A stretch of DNA of 64,000 nucleotides from Rhizobium leguminosarum bv. viciae USDA 2370 (GCF_002008365.1 NZ_MRDL01000036.1:423676-487675), one strand, 5' to 3'; numbered from the stretch's first letter, positions 17,999 through 27,190 are shown. The notes: generated from the letters alone by a model not told the origin. Numbers and translations: made by a program.

Positions 17999-18820
17999 CT
18001 AACCGCCTTGAGTCTGCCGCCAGGAGGAGAATTCCGCGATGGTTTTTGAGCCGATTTGCTGCATCACCGAGGCCGGAACGCCCGCCCAGGGATCGGCCGC
18101 GGCCGTCGGCACGCTTTCCTGTCCCTGGATGCGATGCAAGCGGCCGCCGCCGCTGTCGAGAACGTCCCAGACATAGACGACGGTAACCTTGCCGTCGTCG
18201 CTGAAGGCGGAGAGATAGCCTTTGAGGATGTAATCGCTGCTCGCATCGTTCGAGCTCTTGATGGAAAGGCCGTGCGCGCGCGCCTCGGTGCCGAGCTGGC
18301 GCGAGAGCGGTGTCACGGCCTGCACCGGCGCGCCGATGATCGGCAGGAAGCGCACGGTACTGCCGCGAACGGAGGAGGAACTGGAGGGGAGGGCGGCGGT
18401 CTGCTGCGGCTGTTGTGCCTCGGCCGGCTGAGCCGACTGTGCGGGAAGCCCACCACTGGCCACCGGCGGTGGCAGCGATTGTCCGTCGATCGGGGCGGAG
18501 GCGGCCGGCGAGGAGCTGCTCCTCGACAGGGCGTCTGCCTGCTCCTGCATCGTCGTCGGCGGCGCGCCGGTGCCGGGCCGATAGGCCTGCTGTGACTGAT
18601 CATAGGCTGGATGGTAGCCGCCCTGCTGCGAGCTTGCCGAGAAACTCGGCTGGCGGGTGCCCGCCAACCGCTCGGCTTCGCTCTGCGTTACCGGGCTCGA
18701 CGACGGGCGGCCGGAGGAATCGCCGATATCGACCTGCGGCGTCAGCGCATCGGTGGTGTTGCAGGCGGTCAGCAGAGCCATGACGAACAGGAACGTGGGC
18801 ACAATCGCAGCTCGCGTCAT
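17999..18820 (-). CDS. predicted outer-membrane or periplasmic lipoprotein, proline/serine/glutamine-rich
   Basis: A 273-residue protein with a lipobox (MALLTAC, Cys near residue 20) after a short basic start. Residues 30-150 are low-complexity Ser/Pro/Gln/Ala. A folded C-terminal domain (about 155-270) reads GSTVRFLPIIGAPVQAVTPLSRQLG, then VTVVYVWDVLDSGGGRLHRI, and may bind partners at the envelope. The family is not recognised. I prefer the ATG at 18820, which places the signal peptide at the N terminus; an in-frame ATG at 18859 would add 13 residues. Confidence 0.72.
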   Translation of the reverse strand: MTRAAIVPTFLFVMALLTACNTTDALTPQVDIGDSSGRPSSSPVTQSEAERLAGTRQPSFSASSQQGGYHPAYDQSQQAYRPGTGAPPTTMQEQADALSRSSSSPAASAPIDGQSLPPPVASGGLPAQSAQPAEAQQPQQTAALPSSSSSVRGSTVRFLPIIGAPVQAVTPLSRQLGTEARAHGLSIKSSNDASSDYILKGYLSAFSDDGKVTVVYVWDVLDSGGGRLHRIQGQESVPTAAADPWAGVPASVMQQIGSKTIAEFSSWRQTQGG

Positions 18821-18911
18821 CCCTTGATCCGTCCTTCCCACAATCGCAATCAGCCCCACCCGAATTTATGCGGGTGGGGACGGTCGTCTGTCAATTCCGG
18901 ATTCTCACCGG

Positions 18912-20063
18912 TCAAAGCCCGATGAAATCGAGCGGATGGCGCGACAAGGCGCGCGGCGCATCCGGTGTCGTCAGATAAGTCTGGCCGAGCGTCATCGCCG
19001 TGCCCGTATCGGAATCGGCGATGATCATGTGCACGAAGAGCGACATGTTCGGCTCGATCGGCTGCGGATTGCCGACATGGAACATCTGATGCTCCATCCA
19101 GGAGGGCGAGAAACGGGCGCCGAGCGAATAACCGCAGGCATTCAGCCGGTGGCGGGCCAGGCCGCGCTCATCGATGATCCTGGCGTGCATGTCGAAGACA
19201 TCGCCGAAGGTCTGGCCGGGCTTCAGCACGGTCTCGATCGCCTCGATGGTTTCGCGGCAGGCGTTGTAAAGCTCGCGATGGCGATGCGTCGGCTCGCCGA
19301 TGACGATCGTCCGCATCATGGCGGCATGGTAATGCGCATAGGCGCCGGCCCATTCGAGCGTCAACTGGTCGCTGGCGTCGAGCTTACGGCGGCCGGCCTT
19401 GTAGCGGCAAAGCAGCGCGTCGGCGCCGGAGCCGATGATAAATTCGTTGGCGGGATAGTCGCCGCCGCCGGAAAAGATCGCGCCCTGCATGGCGGCGAGG
19501 ATATCGGCCTCGTCGGCGCCGGGTTTTGTCAGCCGGATCGCAGCATCGAGCGCATCGTCGGCGAGAGCGGCGGCGCGCTCGACATAGGCGACCTCCGTCG
19601 GGCTCTTGATCAGGCGCAGGCGGCTGACGAGGTAGGAGGCGTCGACGATCTGGCCGAAGGTGGTCAATTGCGCGTCCAGCAGGCGGGCGACGCGGCCGGT
19701 CATGCCATGCGTATCGTATTCGACGCCGATGCGGGCGCCGAGCAGATCCATCTCGACCAGCAGGTTCTTCAGGTCGAGCGTCGGGTCGGCATTGACCCGG
19801 TCGACCCAGATATGGATGTCCTCGAGGATTGAGGTATGCCTGGCCTGGCGAAGATCAGCCGAGCGGGTGATCAGCGCCATGGTGCCGTCGCTCTTGACGA
19901 CCAGCGTCTGGAAGAAGCAGTAGCCGAAGGTGTCGTAGCCAGTCAGCCAGTACATGCTTTCCTGGGCGAAGAGCAGCAAGGCGTCGAGCTTTTCTTCCTT
20001 CATCTTCTCGGTGAGGCGCGCAAGCCGGCTTGCGAATTCGGCCTTTTCGAAGTGCAGTGCCAT
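18912..20063 (-). CDS. M24-family metallopeptidase (Xaa-Pro aminopeptidase-like)
   Basis: A 383-residue pita-bread-fold enzyme. The N-terminal creatinase domain carries FAQESMYWLTGYDTFGY; the C-terminal catalytic domain carries LTLEWAGAYAHYHAAMMRT, HRLNACGYSLGARF and a late VHMIIADSDTGTAMTLGQTYL. In place of the full metal-ligand set of aminopeptidases (D, D, H, E, E), some positions look substituted (for example EWAGAY where DxG is expected), so a creatinase/ectoine-hydrolase-like role is possible. It follows pgeF by five bases, in the lgt cluster. Confidence 0.8.
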   Translation of the reverse strand: MALHFEKAEFASRLARLTEKMKEEKLDALLLFAQESMYWLTGYDTFGYCFFQTLVVKSDGTMALITRSADLRQARHTSILEDIHIWVDRVNADPTLDLKNLLVEMDLLGARIGVEYDTHGMTGRVARLLDAQLTTFGQIVDASYLVSRLRLIKSPTEVAYVERAAALADDALDAAIRLTKPGADEADILAAMQGAIFSGGGDYPANEFIIGSGADALLCRYKAGRRKLDASDQLTLEWAGAYAHYHAAMMRTIVIGEPTHRHRELYNACRETIEAIETVLKPGQTFGDVFDMHARIIDERGLARHRLNACGYSLGARFSPSWMEHQMFHVGNPQPIEPNMSLFVHMIIADSDTGTAMTLGQTYLTTPDAPRALSRHPLDFIGL

Positions 20064-20068
20064 TCTGC

Positions 20069-20896
20069 TCAAGTCTCCCTGATTGATATCGCGGAAATCT
20101 GGCGGCCGTAATCCGGCTCCTTGCGATGTGTCGTCCTGCGGTAGGAAAAGAAGCGCTCGTTGTCCGGATAAGTGCAGAGGCCGAGGCTTTCGGCCCGCAC
20201 GCCGGCTTTCGCCAGCCGGTCGACGGTCAGCGCCGGCAGGTCGAACATGGCGTGGCCGGGCGTTGCGGAAGGCACGAAAAAGCGCTCGTCGTCCGGGTTT
20301 TCGGCGACGAAACGCTCGACGAATTCGGGACCGACCTCATAACTTGCCTGGCTGATCGAGGGGCCGAGGCAGGCGACGATGCTGCCGCGGTCCGCACCCA
20401 GCGCCTCCATGGCGGCGACGGTATTTTCGAGCACGCCCGTCAATGCGCCCTTCCAGCCGGCATGAGCGGCGCCGATGACGCGATTGTCCGGGTCAGCAAA
20501 CAGGATCGGTCCGCAATCGGCGGCAAGCACGCCAAGCACAATACCAGGGGCTGCCGTTACCATCGCATCGGCGTCGGGGCGGATGCCGTCATAATCGGCG
20601 CCGATCGTCACGACATCGGGGGAATGGACCTGATGCACGGTTGCCAGCCGCTCGACCGGCAAGCCGAACCAGGCGGCGACGCGACGGCGATTTTCCAGGA
20701 CCTTGTCGCGTTCGTCGCTGGAGCCGAGGCCGACATTGAGGCCGCGATAAAGCCCTTCGGAAACGCCGCCGGCCCGAGTGAAATAACCGTGCCGGATCGT
20801 GCTGCCCGCCGCCTGGTTCAGCAGCGCGCTTTCGATCGGTGCGGGAGAGGCCGCGTCCTGCATCTGTGATTCCGGGGTTTTCGAGGGGTTTGTCAT
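20069..20896 (-). CDS. pgeF: peptidoglycan editing factor / polyphenol oxidase family (YfiH)
   Basis: A 275-residue copper-type laccase-domain protein. The conserved zinc/purine-binding signatures are present: VHQVHSPDVV, AADCGPILFAD and GAAHAGWKGAL with its two His. Family members remove misplaced residues from peptidoglycan precursors or act on purine nucleosides. The ATG at 20896 has GGGAT upstream. It is followed immediately by the M24 peptidase gene and preceded by the midA-like gene, so a four-gene leftward operon with lgt is likely. Confidence 0.9.
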   Translation of the reverse strand: MTNPSKTPESQMQDAASPAPIESALLNQAAGSTIRHGYFTRAGGVSEGLYRGLNVGLGSSDERDKVLENRRRVAAWFGLPVERLATVHQVHSPDVVTIGADYDGIRPDADAMVTAAPGIVLGVLAADCGPILFADPDNRVIGAAHAGWKGALTGVLENTVAAMEALGADRGSIVACLGPSISQASYEVGPEFVERFVAENPDDERFFVPSATPGHAMFDLPALTVDRLAKAGVRAESLGLCTYPDNERFFSYRRTTHRKEPDYGRQISAISIRET

Positions 20897-20974
20897 GATC
20901 CCAAGCGCATCGCATATGCGGCGCGCTTCAAGTTCTTGTTTCGGGCGGATGTTGAACCAGCCGCGTGCGCCCTG

Positions 20975-22075
20975 TCAATCCACCGGACGAAAGGGCATGA
21001 GATCGATGGCGGGGTAGGAGACCGCCATCACCTTGAAGAGTTCGCCCATCCGGCCTTCACCGGCGCCGGCGAGCCTTTCGACCGCCGTCTGGATGACCTG
21101 CTGGGTTTGCAGCTCGCGATCGCGGCTGAGGGCGGTTGCGCGCTCGAGGATGCCGAGACCGGTCAGAAAATCACCCTGATGCAGGGCGCCGTTCAGATGG
21201 AGGCCGGCCGCAAGCGCCGTTTCGGCGAGTTGCTGGAAGTCGACATGACTCGTCAGATCGGCTTCACCTGGATGGGCGAGCGGCGGGTCGAATTCATGCA
21301 TGCGCACGGCCTGCAGCGTATCGCCGAAGCCGGTGACGAGATGGCCGTAGTCGATCGTAAGCGCCGTGCCGCCGAAGGCGCGCAGCCGCTCGCAGATCGC
21401 CATCATCACCGCCTGGCGGGCAGGCGAGATCTCGAAGAGCGTGCCGACCGGCACGTCCTGCACCGGTTCGGGCAGCAAGGTGGGGTCGATGCCGGCGACG
21501 CCGGCGGCAAAGGTCAGCTCGCCATCGGCGTCGATGCCGACCATGCGCTCGCGGAAACCCGTCGGCATGCGAACGAACTGGCGGATGGGGATGGCATCGA
21601 AGAGTTCGTTGGCGGCAATCAGCGTGAAGCCGGGCGGTACTTCATCGAAGCCATCGTGCCAAGTGATCTTCTCGCCGTGGTGTTCGAGCGTCTGGCTCTG
21701 GACGTCGCGCAGGCGCTCGCTGGTTTCGACGAGATGCACGGTCATGGCGTCGAAAAGCGGTGGAGCGATGCGGGAGATGACGCGCAGCATGTCGGCCATC
21801 ATGGTGCCGCGGCCGGGGCCGATCTCGACGAGGCGGACGTCCGTCGGTGTGCCGTGGCGCTGCCATGCATGGACGATGAAGACGCCGATCATCTCGCCGA
21901 AGATCTGGCTGACCTCGGGCGCGGTGACGAAATCACCGGAACGCCCGAAGGGCTCGCGGGTGCGGTAATAGCCGTGTTCGGGGTCTGCGAGGCAGAGCGA
22001 GAAATAATCGGTGACGCTGATCGGGCCGTTGGCCTGGATGATCGCCTTGATCTTTTCGCCTAGAGCGGTGGTCAT
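20975..22075 (-). CDS. class I SAM-dependent methyltransferase, MidA/NDUFAF7 family
   Basis: A 366-residue protein with the family opening (ISVTDYFSLCLADPEHGYYRT), GRSGDFVTAPEVSQIFGEMIGVF and the SAM-binding motif LVEIGPGRGTMMADML. The mitochondrial homologue NDUFAF7 methylates an arginine of complex I subunit NDUFS2, so a similar role is conceivable in this organism, which resembles the mitochondrial ancestor; that is inference. It starts 19 bases after lgt. Confidence 0.9.
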   Translation of the reverse strand: MTTALGEKIKAIIQANGPISVTDYFSLCLADPEHGYYRTREPFGRSGDFVTAPEVSQIFGEMIGVFIVHAWQRHGTPTDVRLVEIGPGRGTMMADMLRVISRIAPPLFDAMTVHLVETSERLRDVQSQTLEHHGEKITWHDGFDEVPPGFTLIAANELFDAIPIRQFVRMPTGFRERMVGIDADGELTFAAGVAGIDPTLLPEPVQDVPVGTLFEISPARQAVMMAICERLRAFGGTALTIDYGHLVTGFGDTLQAVRMHEFDPPLAHPGEADLTSHVDFQQLAETALAAGLHLNGALHQGDFLTGLGILERATALSRDRELQTQQVIQTAVERLAGAGEGRMGELFKVMAVSYPAIDLMPFRPVD

Positions 22076-22094
22076 GTCGCGCGTCCTGCCGTTT

Positions 22095-22943
22095 TCAGAG
22101 CTGCAGCGCAGCCTGGCGGCGGGCCCGCAGCATCGCCCAGAGGCCGAGCAGGATCATCGGGGAGGAGAGCACCATGCCCATGGTCAGCCAGTTCGTGCCG
22201 AGGAGATAACCGAGCTGGGCGTCAGGCTCGCGGAAGAATTCGACGAAGATGCGCGACAGCGCATAACCGCAAACGAAGACGCCTGTAATGAAGCCGGGGC
22301 TTTTCAGCGCGCGCATGCCGTAGACCAAGGCGGCCAGCACCAGGAGCAGAACGATGCCTTCGAGGCCGGCTTCGTAAAGCTGGCTCGGATGGCGGGCGAA
22401 CGGGCCGCCAGTCGGGAAGACCACGGCCCAGGGCACGTCGGTCAACCGGCCCCAGAGCTCGCCATTGATGAAATTGGCGATGCGGCCGAAAAACAGGCCG
22501 AAGGGAACGACGGTGGCGACGATGTCGAACAGGCTCCAGATCGGGATGGCGTTGCGGCGGGCAAAGAGGATCATGGCGATCGTCGTGCCGGTCAGGCCGC
22601 CATGGAAGGACATGCCACCGTTCCAGATCTCGAGCGCACGGACGGGACTGCGCAGGACGGCAGGGAGATCATAGAAGAAAATATAGCCGAGACGGCCGCC
22701 GAGGACGACGCCAAGCGCTGCCCAGACGATGAAATCATCGAGCTGCGTCCTTGATATCGGCGAGACGTTGACGGGCCAGAGACTTTCATTGGCGGCGAGG
22801 CGGCGCGCATAGGCCCAGCCGAGCAGGATGCCGGCGACGTAAGCGAGGCCGTACCAGTGAATCGCCAGCGGACCGATCGAAAAGGCGATCGGATCGATAT
22901 CCGGGAAAGGCATGATGGCAAGGAGATCGGCTGTTATCGGCAA
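22095..22943 (-). CDS. lgt: prolipoprotein diacylglyceryl transferase
   Basis: Attaches diacylglycerol from phosphatidylglycerol to the lipobox Cys of prelipoproteins, the first step of lipoprotein maturation. The 282-residue, seven-helix protein carries the Lgt signature GLFFGRIANFINGELWGR near residues 148-165 and HPSQLYEAGLEG. It is the first gene of a leftward run with midA, pgeF and the M24 peptidase. The window holds plausible lipoprotein substrates, for example at 17999. Confidence 0.96.
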   Translation of the reverse strand: MPITADLLAIMPFPDIDPIAFSIGPLAIHWYGLAYVAGILLGWAYARRLAANESLWPVNVSPISRTQLDDFIVWAALGVVLGGRLGYIFFYDLPAVLRSPVRALEIWNGGMSFHGGLTGTTIAMILFARRNAIPIWSLFDIVATVVPFGLFFGRIANFINGELWGRLTDVPWAVVFPTGGPFARHPSQLYEAGLEGIVLLLVLAALVYGMRALKSPGFITGVFVCGYALSRIFVEFFREPDAQLGYLLGTNWLTMGMVLSSPMILLGLWAMLRARRQAALQL

Positions 22944-23144
22944 GGTTTTCCACCTGTTGAGTTGCGCGGAACATGCCGCTGCGATCCCGGACGGTCAAGT
23001 CCATTGTTCGTGATGGCTCGTTCCCGGCCGGTTCCGGCAAGCTTATCCCGTGCAAAGCGCTTGCATCGTCGATGGTGAAGCCCTACCTCAACTCTTGAAG
23101 CCCTGAAGGGCTGAATTCACCTCATGCGAAGGGAGAAAACCGCC

Positions 23145-23405
23145 ATGACGACCGGAACGAACCGCATCATGGACGAATTCGCCAAGCTGATGACCGATGC
23201 GGCCGGTGCCGCCCAGGGCGTCCGCAAGGAGATCGAAACCGCCTTCAACGCCCAAGCCGAGCGTTGGCTGAACAGCATGGACATCGTCAAGCGCGAGGAG
23301 TTCGAGGCTGTGCGCGAGATGGCGATCAAGGCACGCGACGAGAATGAGGCGCTTGCCGCCCGCATCGCAGCACTCGAGGCAAAGCTTGCCGGCGAGGGCG
23401 CTTAA
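23145..23405 (+). CDS. UbiK-family accessory factor (BMFP domain)
   Basis: An 86-residue, mainly alpha-helical protein. It matches the BMFP/YqiC pattern: MDEFAKLMTDAAGAAQGVRKEIE, then a C-terminal coiled coil EFEAVREMAIKARDENEALAARIAALEAKL. In gammaproteobacteria UbiK supports aerobic ubiquinone synthesis, and the same is likely here. The ATG at 23145 follows GAAGGGAG. It is divergent from lgt and ends at a clear terminator. Confidence 0.85.
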   Translation: MTTGTNRIMDEFAKLMTDAAGAAQGVRKEIETAFNAQAERWLNSMDIVKREEFEAVREMAIKARDENEALAARIAALEAKLAGEGA

Positions 23406-23420
23406 ATCCTAGTACGACAC

Positions 23421-23460
23421 AGATGCGGCGTTGCCTTCATGCCACACGCCGCATCTTCCG
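23421..23460 (+). terminator. terminator hairpin of the ubiK gene
   Basis: AGATGCGGCG pairs perfectly with CGCCGCATCT over a 16-base loop. The following bases (TCCGTAAAAAAA) have no T run, so efficiency is uncertain. The rest of 23461-23794 holds a small inverted repeat (CAGGTG...CACCTG, about 23470-23488) and nothing else I can name. Confidence 0.6.
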
Positions 23461-23794
23461 TAAAAAAACCAGGTGAGTTTTCCACCTGTGGACACTGCCA
23501 AAAAAGCCAATTCGCAGAGTCGCTTATTCTCCCTTCTGAATTGAATTTCGAAGAGCCTTTCCACAGTGGCCGGTCCTATTTTCCGTTCGGGGGGCTGGCA
23601 GGGGGCAAGGGGCGCTATACACTGATTTTAAATGATGATTCGAAGCGACTTGGTAAGCTCCGGGCAGGTTATCTGCGTTAAGTCTGGCAGCGGTTCAACG
23701 ATCATCCGAGTGGTGGTTTCCGGTATTTGCGTGTGTCTTTCTTGTGTTCGTACACCAAGTTAGGTCGCATTCGTTCCGGTCAAGAAGGTGCTGC

Positions 23795-24295
23795 ATGAAC
23801 CTGATGGAATTGGAAGTCGAGCGTCAGTCGAACCCGGTCGACATGATCGAGTACGTTGCCTCCAACAACGACTGGTCGTTCGAACGGTCCGGCGAGGACG
23901 AGATCGCGATGACGGTCGAGGGGCGCTGGACGGACTACCACGTCTCCTTCTCCTGGATGGAGGAATTCGAGGCGCTGCATCTTGGCTGCGCCTTCGATAT
24001 CAAAGTTCCCGACATCAGGGTCAACGAGGTGGTCAAGCTGCTCTCGGCGATCAACGGGCAGGTGCTGATGGGTCATTTCGATCTCTGGCGCCAGGAAGAT
24101 GTCGTCATTTTCCGCCAATCTCTGCTGCTTGCCGGCGGTGCGGAGCCTACCAATCGCCAGGTTGAGGTGCTGCTTTCCAGTGCGCTTGATACCTGCGAGG
24201 CCTATTTCCAGGCATTCCAGTTCGTCGTCTGGTCCGGCATGGAAGCGACGAAGGCGATGGAAGCCGTGCTGTTTGAAACGGTCGGCGAGGCTTGA
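23795..24295 (+). CDS. YbjN-domain protein
   Basis: A 166-residue soluble protein of the YbjN/type III secretion chaperone-like fold: MIEYVASNNDWSFERSGEDEIAMTVEG, then FSWMEEFEALHLGCAFD and EVVKLLSAINGQVLMGHFDLW. YbjN proteins are linked to motility and stress regulation, with no defined biochemistry. The ATG at 23795 has AAGGTG in front. Its stop is one base before the proC ATG, so the two are translationally coupled. Confidence 0.85.
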   Translation: MNLMELEVERQSNPVDMIEYVASNNDWSFERSGEDEIAMTVEGRWTDYHVSFSWMEEFEALHLGCAFDIKVPDIRVNEVVKLLSAINGQVLMGHFDLWRQEDVVIFRQSLLLAGGAEPTNRQVEVLLSSALDTCEAYFQAFQFVVWSGMEATKAMEAVLFETVGEA

Positions 24296-24296
24296 G

Positions 24297-25124
24297 ATGC
24301 CGACGAAGGCTTTCTCCTCGACACATCCCGTCGTACTGATCGGCGCCGGAAATATGGGCGGGGCGATGCTCTCCGGCTGGCTGAAGAGCGGCGTTCCGGG
24401 CTCGGCCGTCATTGTCGTCGATCCCGGTCCGTCGCCGGCGATGCTGGCGACGATCAACGAGGCTGGCGCCACCCATCTGACCGCGCTTCCCACGGATTTG
24501 AAGGCAAGCGTGCTGTTCCTGGCGGTCAAGCCGCAGGTGATGGAGACGGTGCTGCCGGCGGTGAAGAGCGCCGTCGGGCCTGACACGGTCGTCGTCTCGG
24601 TCGCGGCCGGCAAGACGCTCGGTTTCCTCGAGAAACATCTCGGCAAGGCCGCCATGGTGCGGGCCATGCCGAACACGCCGGCCATGGTCGGGCGTGGCGT
24701 CACCGGCGCCTTTGCCAATTCAAGGGTCAGCGATCGGCAGCGCGAACGCGTCCATTCCCTTCTGCGCGTCTCGGGCCCAGTCGAATGGGTGCCCGCGGAA
24801 GCCGATATCGATGCCGTGACGGCGCTTTCGGGCAGCGGCCCGGCTTATGTATTCTATCTCGTCGAATGTATGGCGGAGGCAGGCCGTAAACTCGGTCTGC
24901 AGGCGGACCTCGCCATGCGTCTTGCGCGGGAAACAGTCGCGGGGGCTGGTGAACTCATGCACCAGTCCCCCGACGACGCTTCGCGGCTGCGGGAGAATGT
25001 AACCTCTCCCGGTGGCACGACGGCGGCGGCGCTGGCCGTACTGATGGCCGAAGACGGCATGCAGCCCTTGTTCGACGCAGCACTCGCGGCGGCGCGCAAG
25101 CGGGCCGAGGAACTGGCCGGCTGA
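24297..25124 (+). CDS. proC: pyrroline-5-carboxylate reductase
   Basis: Last step of proline synthesis, reducing pyrroline-5-carboxylate with NAD(P)H. The 275-residue protein has the Rossmann motif VLIGAGNMGGAM, then FLAVKPQV, RAMPNTPAMVGRG, and the C-terminal signature LRENVTSPGGTTAAALAVL. The ATG at 24297 is one base after the ybjN-like stop. It is followed after ten bases by a csaA-like gene. Confidence 0.96.
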   Translation: MPTKAFSSTHPVVLIGAGNMGGAMLSGWLKSGVPGSAVIVVDPGPSPAMLATINEAGATHLTALPTDLKASVLFLAVKPQVMETVLPAVKSAVGPDTVVVSVAAGKTLGFLEKHLGKAAMVRAMPNTPAMVGRGVTGAFANSRVSDRQRERVHSLLRVSGPVEWVPAEADIDAVTALSGSGPAYVFYLVECMAEAGRKLGLQADLAMRLARETVAGAGELMHQSPDDASRLRENVTSPGGTTAAALAVLMAEDGMQPLFDAALAAARKRAEELAG

Positions 25125-25134
25125 CGGAGACCAT

Positions 25135-25476
25135 ATGGCCGATGAGATCACCTACGCCGATTTCGAGCGTGTCGACATTCGCGTCGGCACGATCATCGAG
25201 GCCAGTCCCTTTCCGGAAGCGCGCAAGCCGGCGATCAAGCTGGTGATCGATTTCGGCCCTGATATCGGCACCAAAAAATCCTCAGCGCAGATCACTGTGC
25301 ATTATACGCCGGAAAGCCTGCTGGGCCGGCAGGTGCTCGGCGTCGTCAACTTTCCGCCGCGCCAGATCGGGCCATTCCGCTCGGAAGTGCTGACGCTGGG
25401 ATTCGAGGACGAGAACGGCGCGATCGTGCTTGCTGCCGTCGAACAGCCGGTCCCGAACGGCCGAAAGATGATGTGA
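25135..25476 (+). CDS. tRNA-binding domain protein (CsaA-like)
   Basis: A 113-residue single OB-fold (EMAP-II/CsaA) protein: FERVDIRVGTIIEASPFPEARKPA, then KKSSAQITVHYTPESLLGRQVLGVVNFPPRQI. CsaA homologues bind tRNA or act as a secretion chaperone. It is ten bases after proC and probably in the ybjN-proC transcript. The gene is complete, with typical length. Confidence 0.9.
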   Translation: MADEITYADFERVDIRVGTIIEASPFPEARKPAIKLVIDFGPDIGTKKSSAQITVHYTPESLLGRQVLGVVNFPPRQIGPFRSEVLTLGFEDENGAIVLAAVEQPVPNGRKMM

Positions 25477-25492
25477 GCTCAAGCTCACACTT

Positions 25493-25566
25493 AAAGCGCG
25501 TCGCGTCGAATCGGATTTATGCAAGTCGTTATCCCAAAACCGCTGCCCGCTTTTGGGCGACATGCA
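25493..25566. repeat. dispersed rhizobial repeat, copy 1
   Basis: Contains GCGCGTCGCGTCGAATC, then a palindromic core in which CAAAACCGCTGC sits between GTCGTTATC and TTTTGGGCGACATGC. The same core recurs inverted at 30896-31000. It fills the space between the converging csaA-like and MBL genes. Confidence 0.6.
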
Positions 25567-26262
25567 TTAGATGTTCGGGGCTTCGCCTGATGTGCCGCCA
25601 TCGGATACTCCCCGAGGTCTGATCTCCCGCAGAAACGGATTGCTGCGCCGCTCGTCGCCGATGCGGCTGCCCGGGCCGTGGCCGCAGATGAAGCCGACAT
25701 CGTCGCCCAGCGGCAACACCTTGTCGCGGATCGAATCGAGAAGCTGCTGATGATCGCCGCCCGGCAGGTCGGTGCGGCCGATCGAGCCGTTGAAGAGGAC
25801 ATCGCCGAGATGGGCGAAATTCTGCGCACGGTTGAAATAGATGACGTGGCCGGGGGCATGGCCGGGCGTGTGATAGACCTCGAATTCATGGGCGCCGAAA
25901 GAGATCTTGTCGCCGTCTTTCAGCCAGCGGTCGGGCACGACGTTACGCAATCCTGATATGCCGTATTTCGCGGCCTGGGTCTCGATCCGCTGCAGCAGTG
26001 GCAGGTCGTCCTGATGCGGGCCAACCACGTCGATGCCGAGAGTTTCCTTCAGTTCACCGGCGCCGCCGGCATGGTCGAGATGACCGTGTGTCAGCCAGAT
26101 TTCCTTGATGGTCAGACCGTTCTGGGCGATCGCCTGCAGGATGAGCGGCACGTCGCCGCCGGGATCGACGACGACGCCTTCCTTGGTATCGGGATCGAAG
26201 AAGATCGTGCAGTTTTGCTGGAAGGGTGTCACCGGAATGATGCCGGCCTGGAGCATGTCCAT
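25567..26262 (-). CDS. metallo-beta-lactamase-fold hydrolase (glyoxalase II-like)
   Basis: A 231-residue enzyme with the metal-binding motif THGHLDHAGG near residue 67, FEVYHTPGHAPGHV and HLGDVLFNGSIGRTDLPGG, the pattern of hydroxyacylglutathione hydrolase-type proteins. It probably hydrolyses a thioester or related substrate with two metal ions; the exact substrate is unknown. The ATG at 26262 follows GAGG at a good distance. It stands alone. Confidence 0.88.
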   Translation of the reverse strand: MDMLQAGIIPVTPFQQNCTIFFDPDTKEGVVVDPGGDVPLILQAIAQNGLTIKEIWLTHGHLDHAGGAGELKETLGIDVVGPHQDDLPLLQRIETQAAKYGISGLRNVVPDRWLKDGDKISFGAHEFEVYHTPGHAPGHVIYFNRAQNFAHLGDVLFNGSIGRTDLPGGDHQQLLDSIRDKVLPLGDDVGFICGHGPGSRIGDERRSNPFLREIRPRGVSDGGTSGEAPNI

Positions 26263-26550
26263 AAGTGCCTCGCTTGGTGTCTCTGCTGCTTTGGGTATAA
26301 TCCGAAACCGCGGCAAGGACAGCCGGAATCTTGTGCCATGGGCGGTGTGCCTCACGGTAAAAAGACGGACTGCAACAAGAATTTATGCCCCTCTTTGCCA
26401 TCGTCGCAGGGTGATAAAATCGTTTTTCTCTCAATTCTTCCAAATATTTGCATGAAATCTCCCGCAGGTAGTGTTTCGCTCGGCGGAGCACAGGGGAACA
26501 TCGTGGAACCCCGTGCGTTGTCAGCCCATCGAAACCAAGGAGACGCTCAC

Positions 26551-27168
26551 ATGACCTTGAAGAGAAACATTCTGCTGGCAGGCGCGGTGCTGATGGCTAG
26601 CGCCGGTCTTGCGCAGGCGGAGATGATGGCGACGACGGTCAACGATCTCAACGTCCGTGCTGGCCCCGGCCCACAATATCCCTCGGTCGGTCTTGCCACC
26701 CGCGGCTCCACCGCAGTCCTCGACGGCTGCATCGAAGGCAGCCGCTGGTGCCGTGTCGACGTCAACGGCATGCGCGGCTGGGTCTATGCCGATTATCTGC
26801 AGGTCGATCACGGCGGCAGCTCAGTCATCGTCGAGCAGCACCGCACCGAGATCGGCGTTCCCAGCGTGACCTACGAGTCGACCGCGAGTGTCGTTCCGGC
26901 CGAGCCACAGCCGGCGCCGGGCGACGAGTTGCTCGGCCCCGTCGGGTCGGTCGAGACTATCACCCCGCCGGAGACGGTCCGCACCTACATCGACACCAAT
27001 CCGGGTGAGACGGTGCAGCTTGGCGGCGATGTCGTCGTCGGCGCGGAAGTGCCTGCAGACGTTACCTTCCAGACGATTCCGGACTACGAGTACCGCTATA
27101 CGAGGATCAACGATCGGCCGGTGCTGGTCGATCCCGGTACGCGCCGGATCGTCTACGTCTATCAATGA
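26551..27168 (+). CDS. secreted SH3b-domain protein with DUF1236 tail
   Basis: A 205-residue protein. It has a signal peptide (MTLKRNILLAGAVLMASAGL, then AQA), a bacterial SH3 domain (residues 25-85: VNDLNVRAGPGPQYPSVGLA, CRVDVNGMRGWVYADYLQ), a proline/glutamate linker, and a C-terminal DUF1236-like end (YRYTRINDRPVLVDPGTRRI). It is probably periplasmic and may bind cell wall. AAGGAG is nine bases before the ATG. About 290 bases before it, opposite the MBL gene, hold no recognised site. Confidence 0.88.
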   Translation: MTLKRNILLAGAVLMASAGLAQAEMMATTVNDLNVRAGPGPQYPSVGLATRGSTAVLDGCIEGSRWCRVDVNGMRGWVYADYLQVDHGGSSVIVEQHRTEIGVPSVTYESTASVVPAEPQPAPGDELLGPVGSVETITPPETVRTYIDTNPGETVQLGGDVVVGAEVPADVTFQTIPDYEYRYTRINDRPVLVDPGTRRIVYVYQ

Positions 27169-27190
27169 CGTGATCGACAGAAACTGAGGC

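Noticed and set aside
20936..22063. Open frame of 375 codons opposite the MidA-like gene
   Set aside because: Shadow frame of a conserved methyltransferase.
23470..23590. TTTTCCAC and TTTCCACAG motifs resembling DnaA boxes
   Set aside because: Only two loose matches, no AT-rich unwinding region or origin-type neighbours; not a replication origin.
23439..23681. 80-codon frame in the ubiK-ybjN spacer
   Set aside because: No ribosome binding site, unusual composition, and it starts inside the terminator hairpin.
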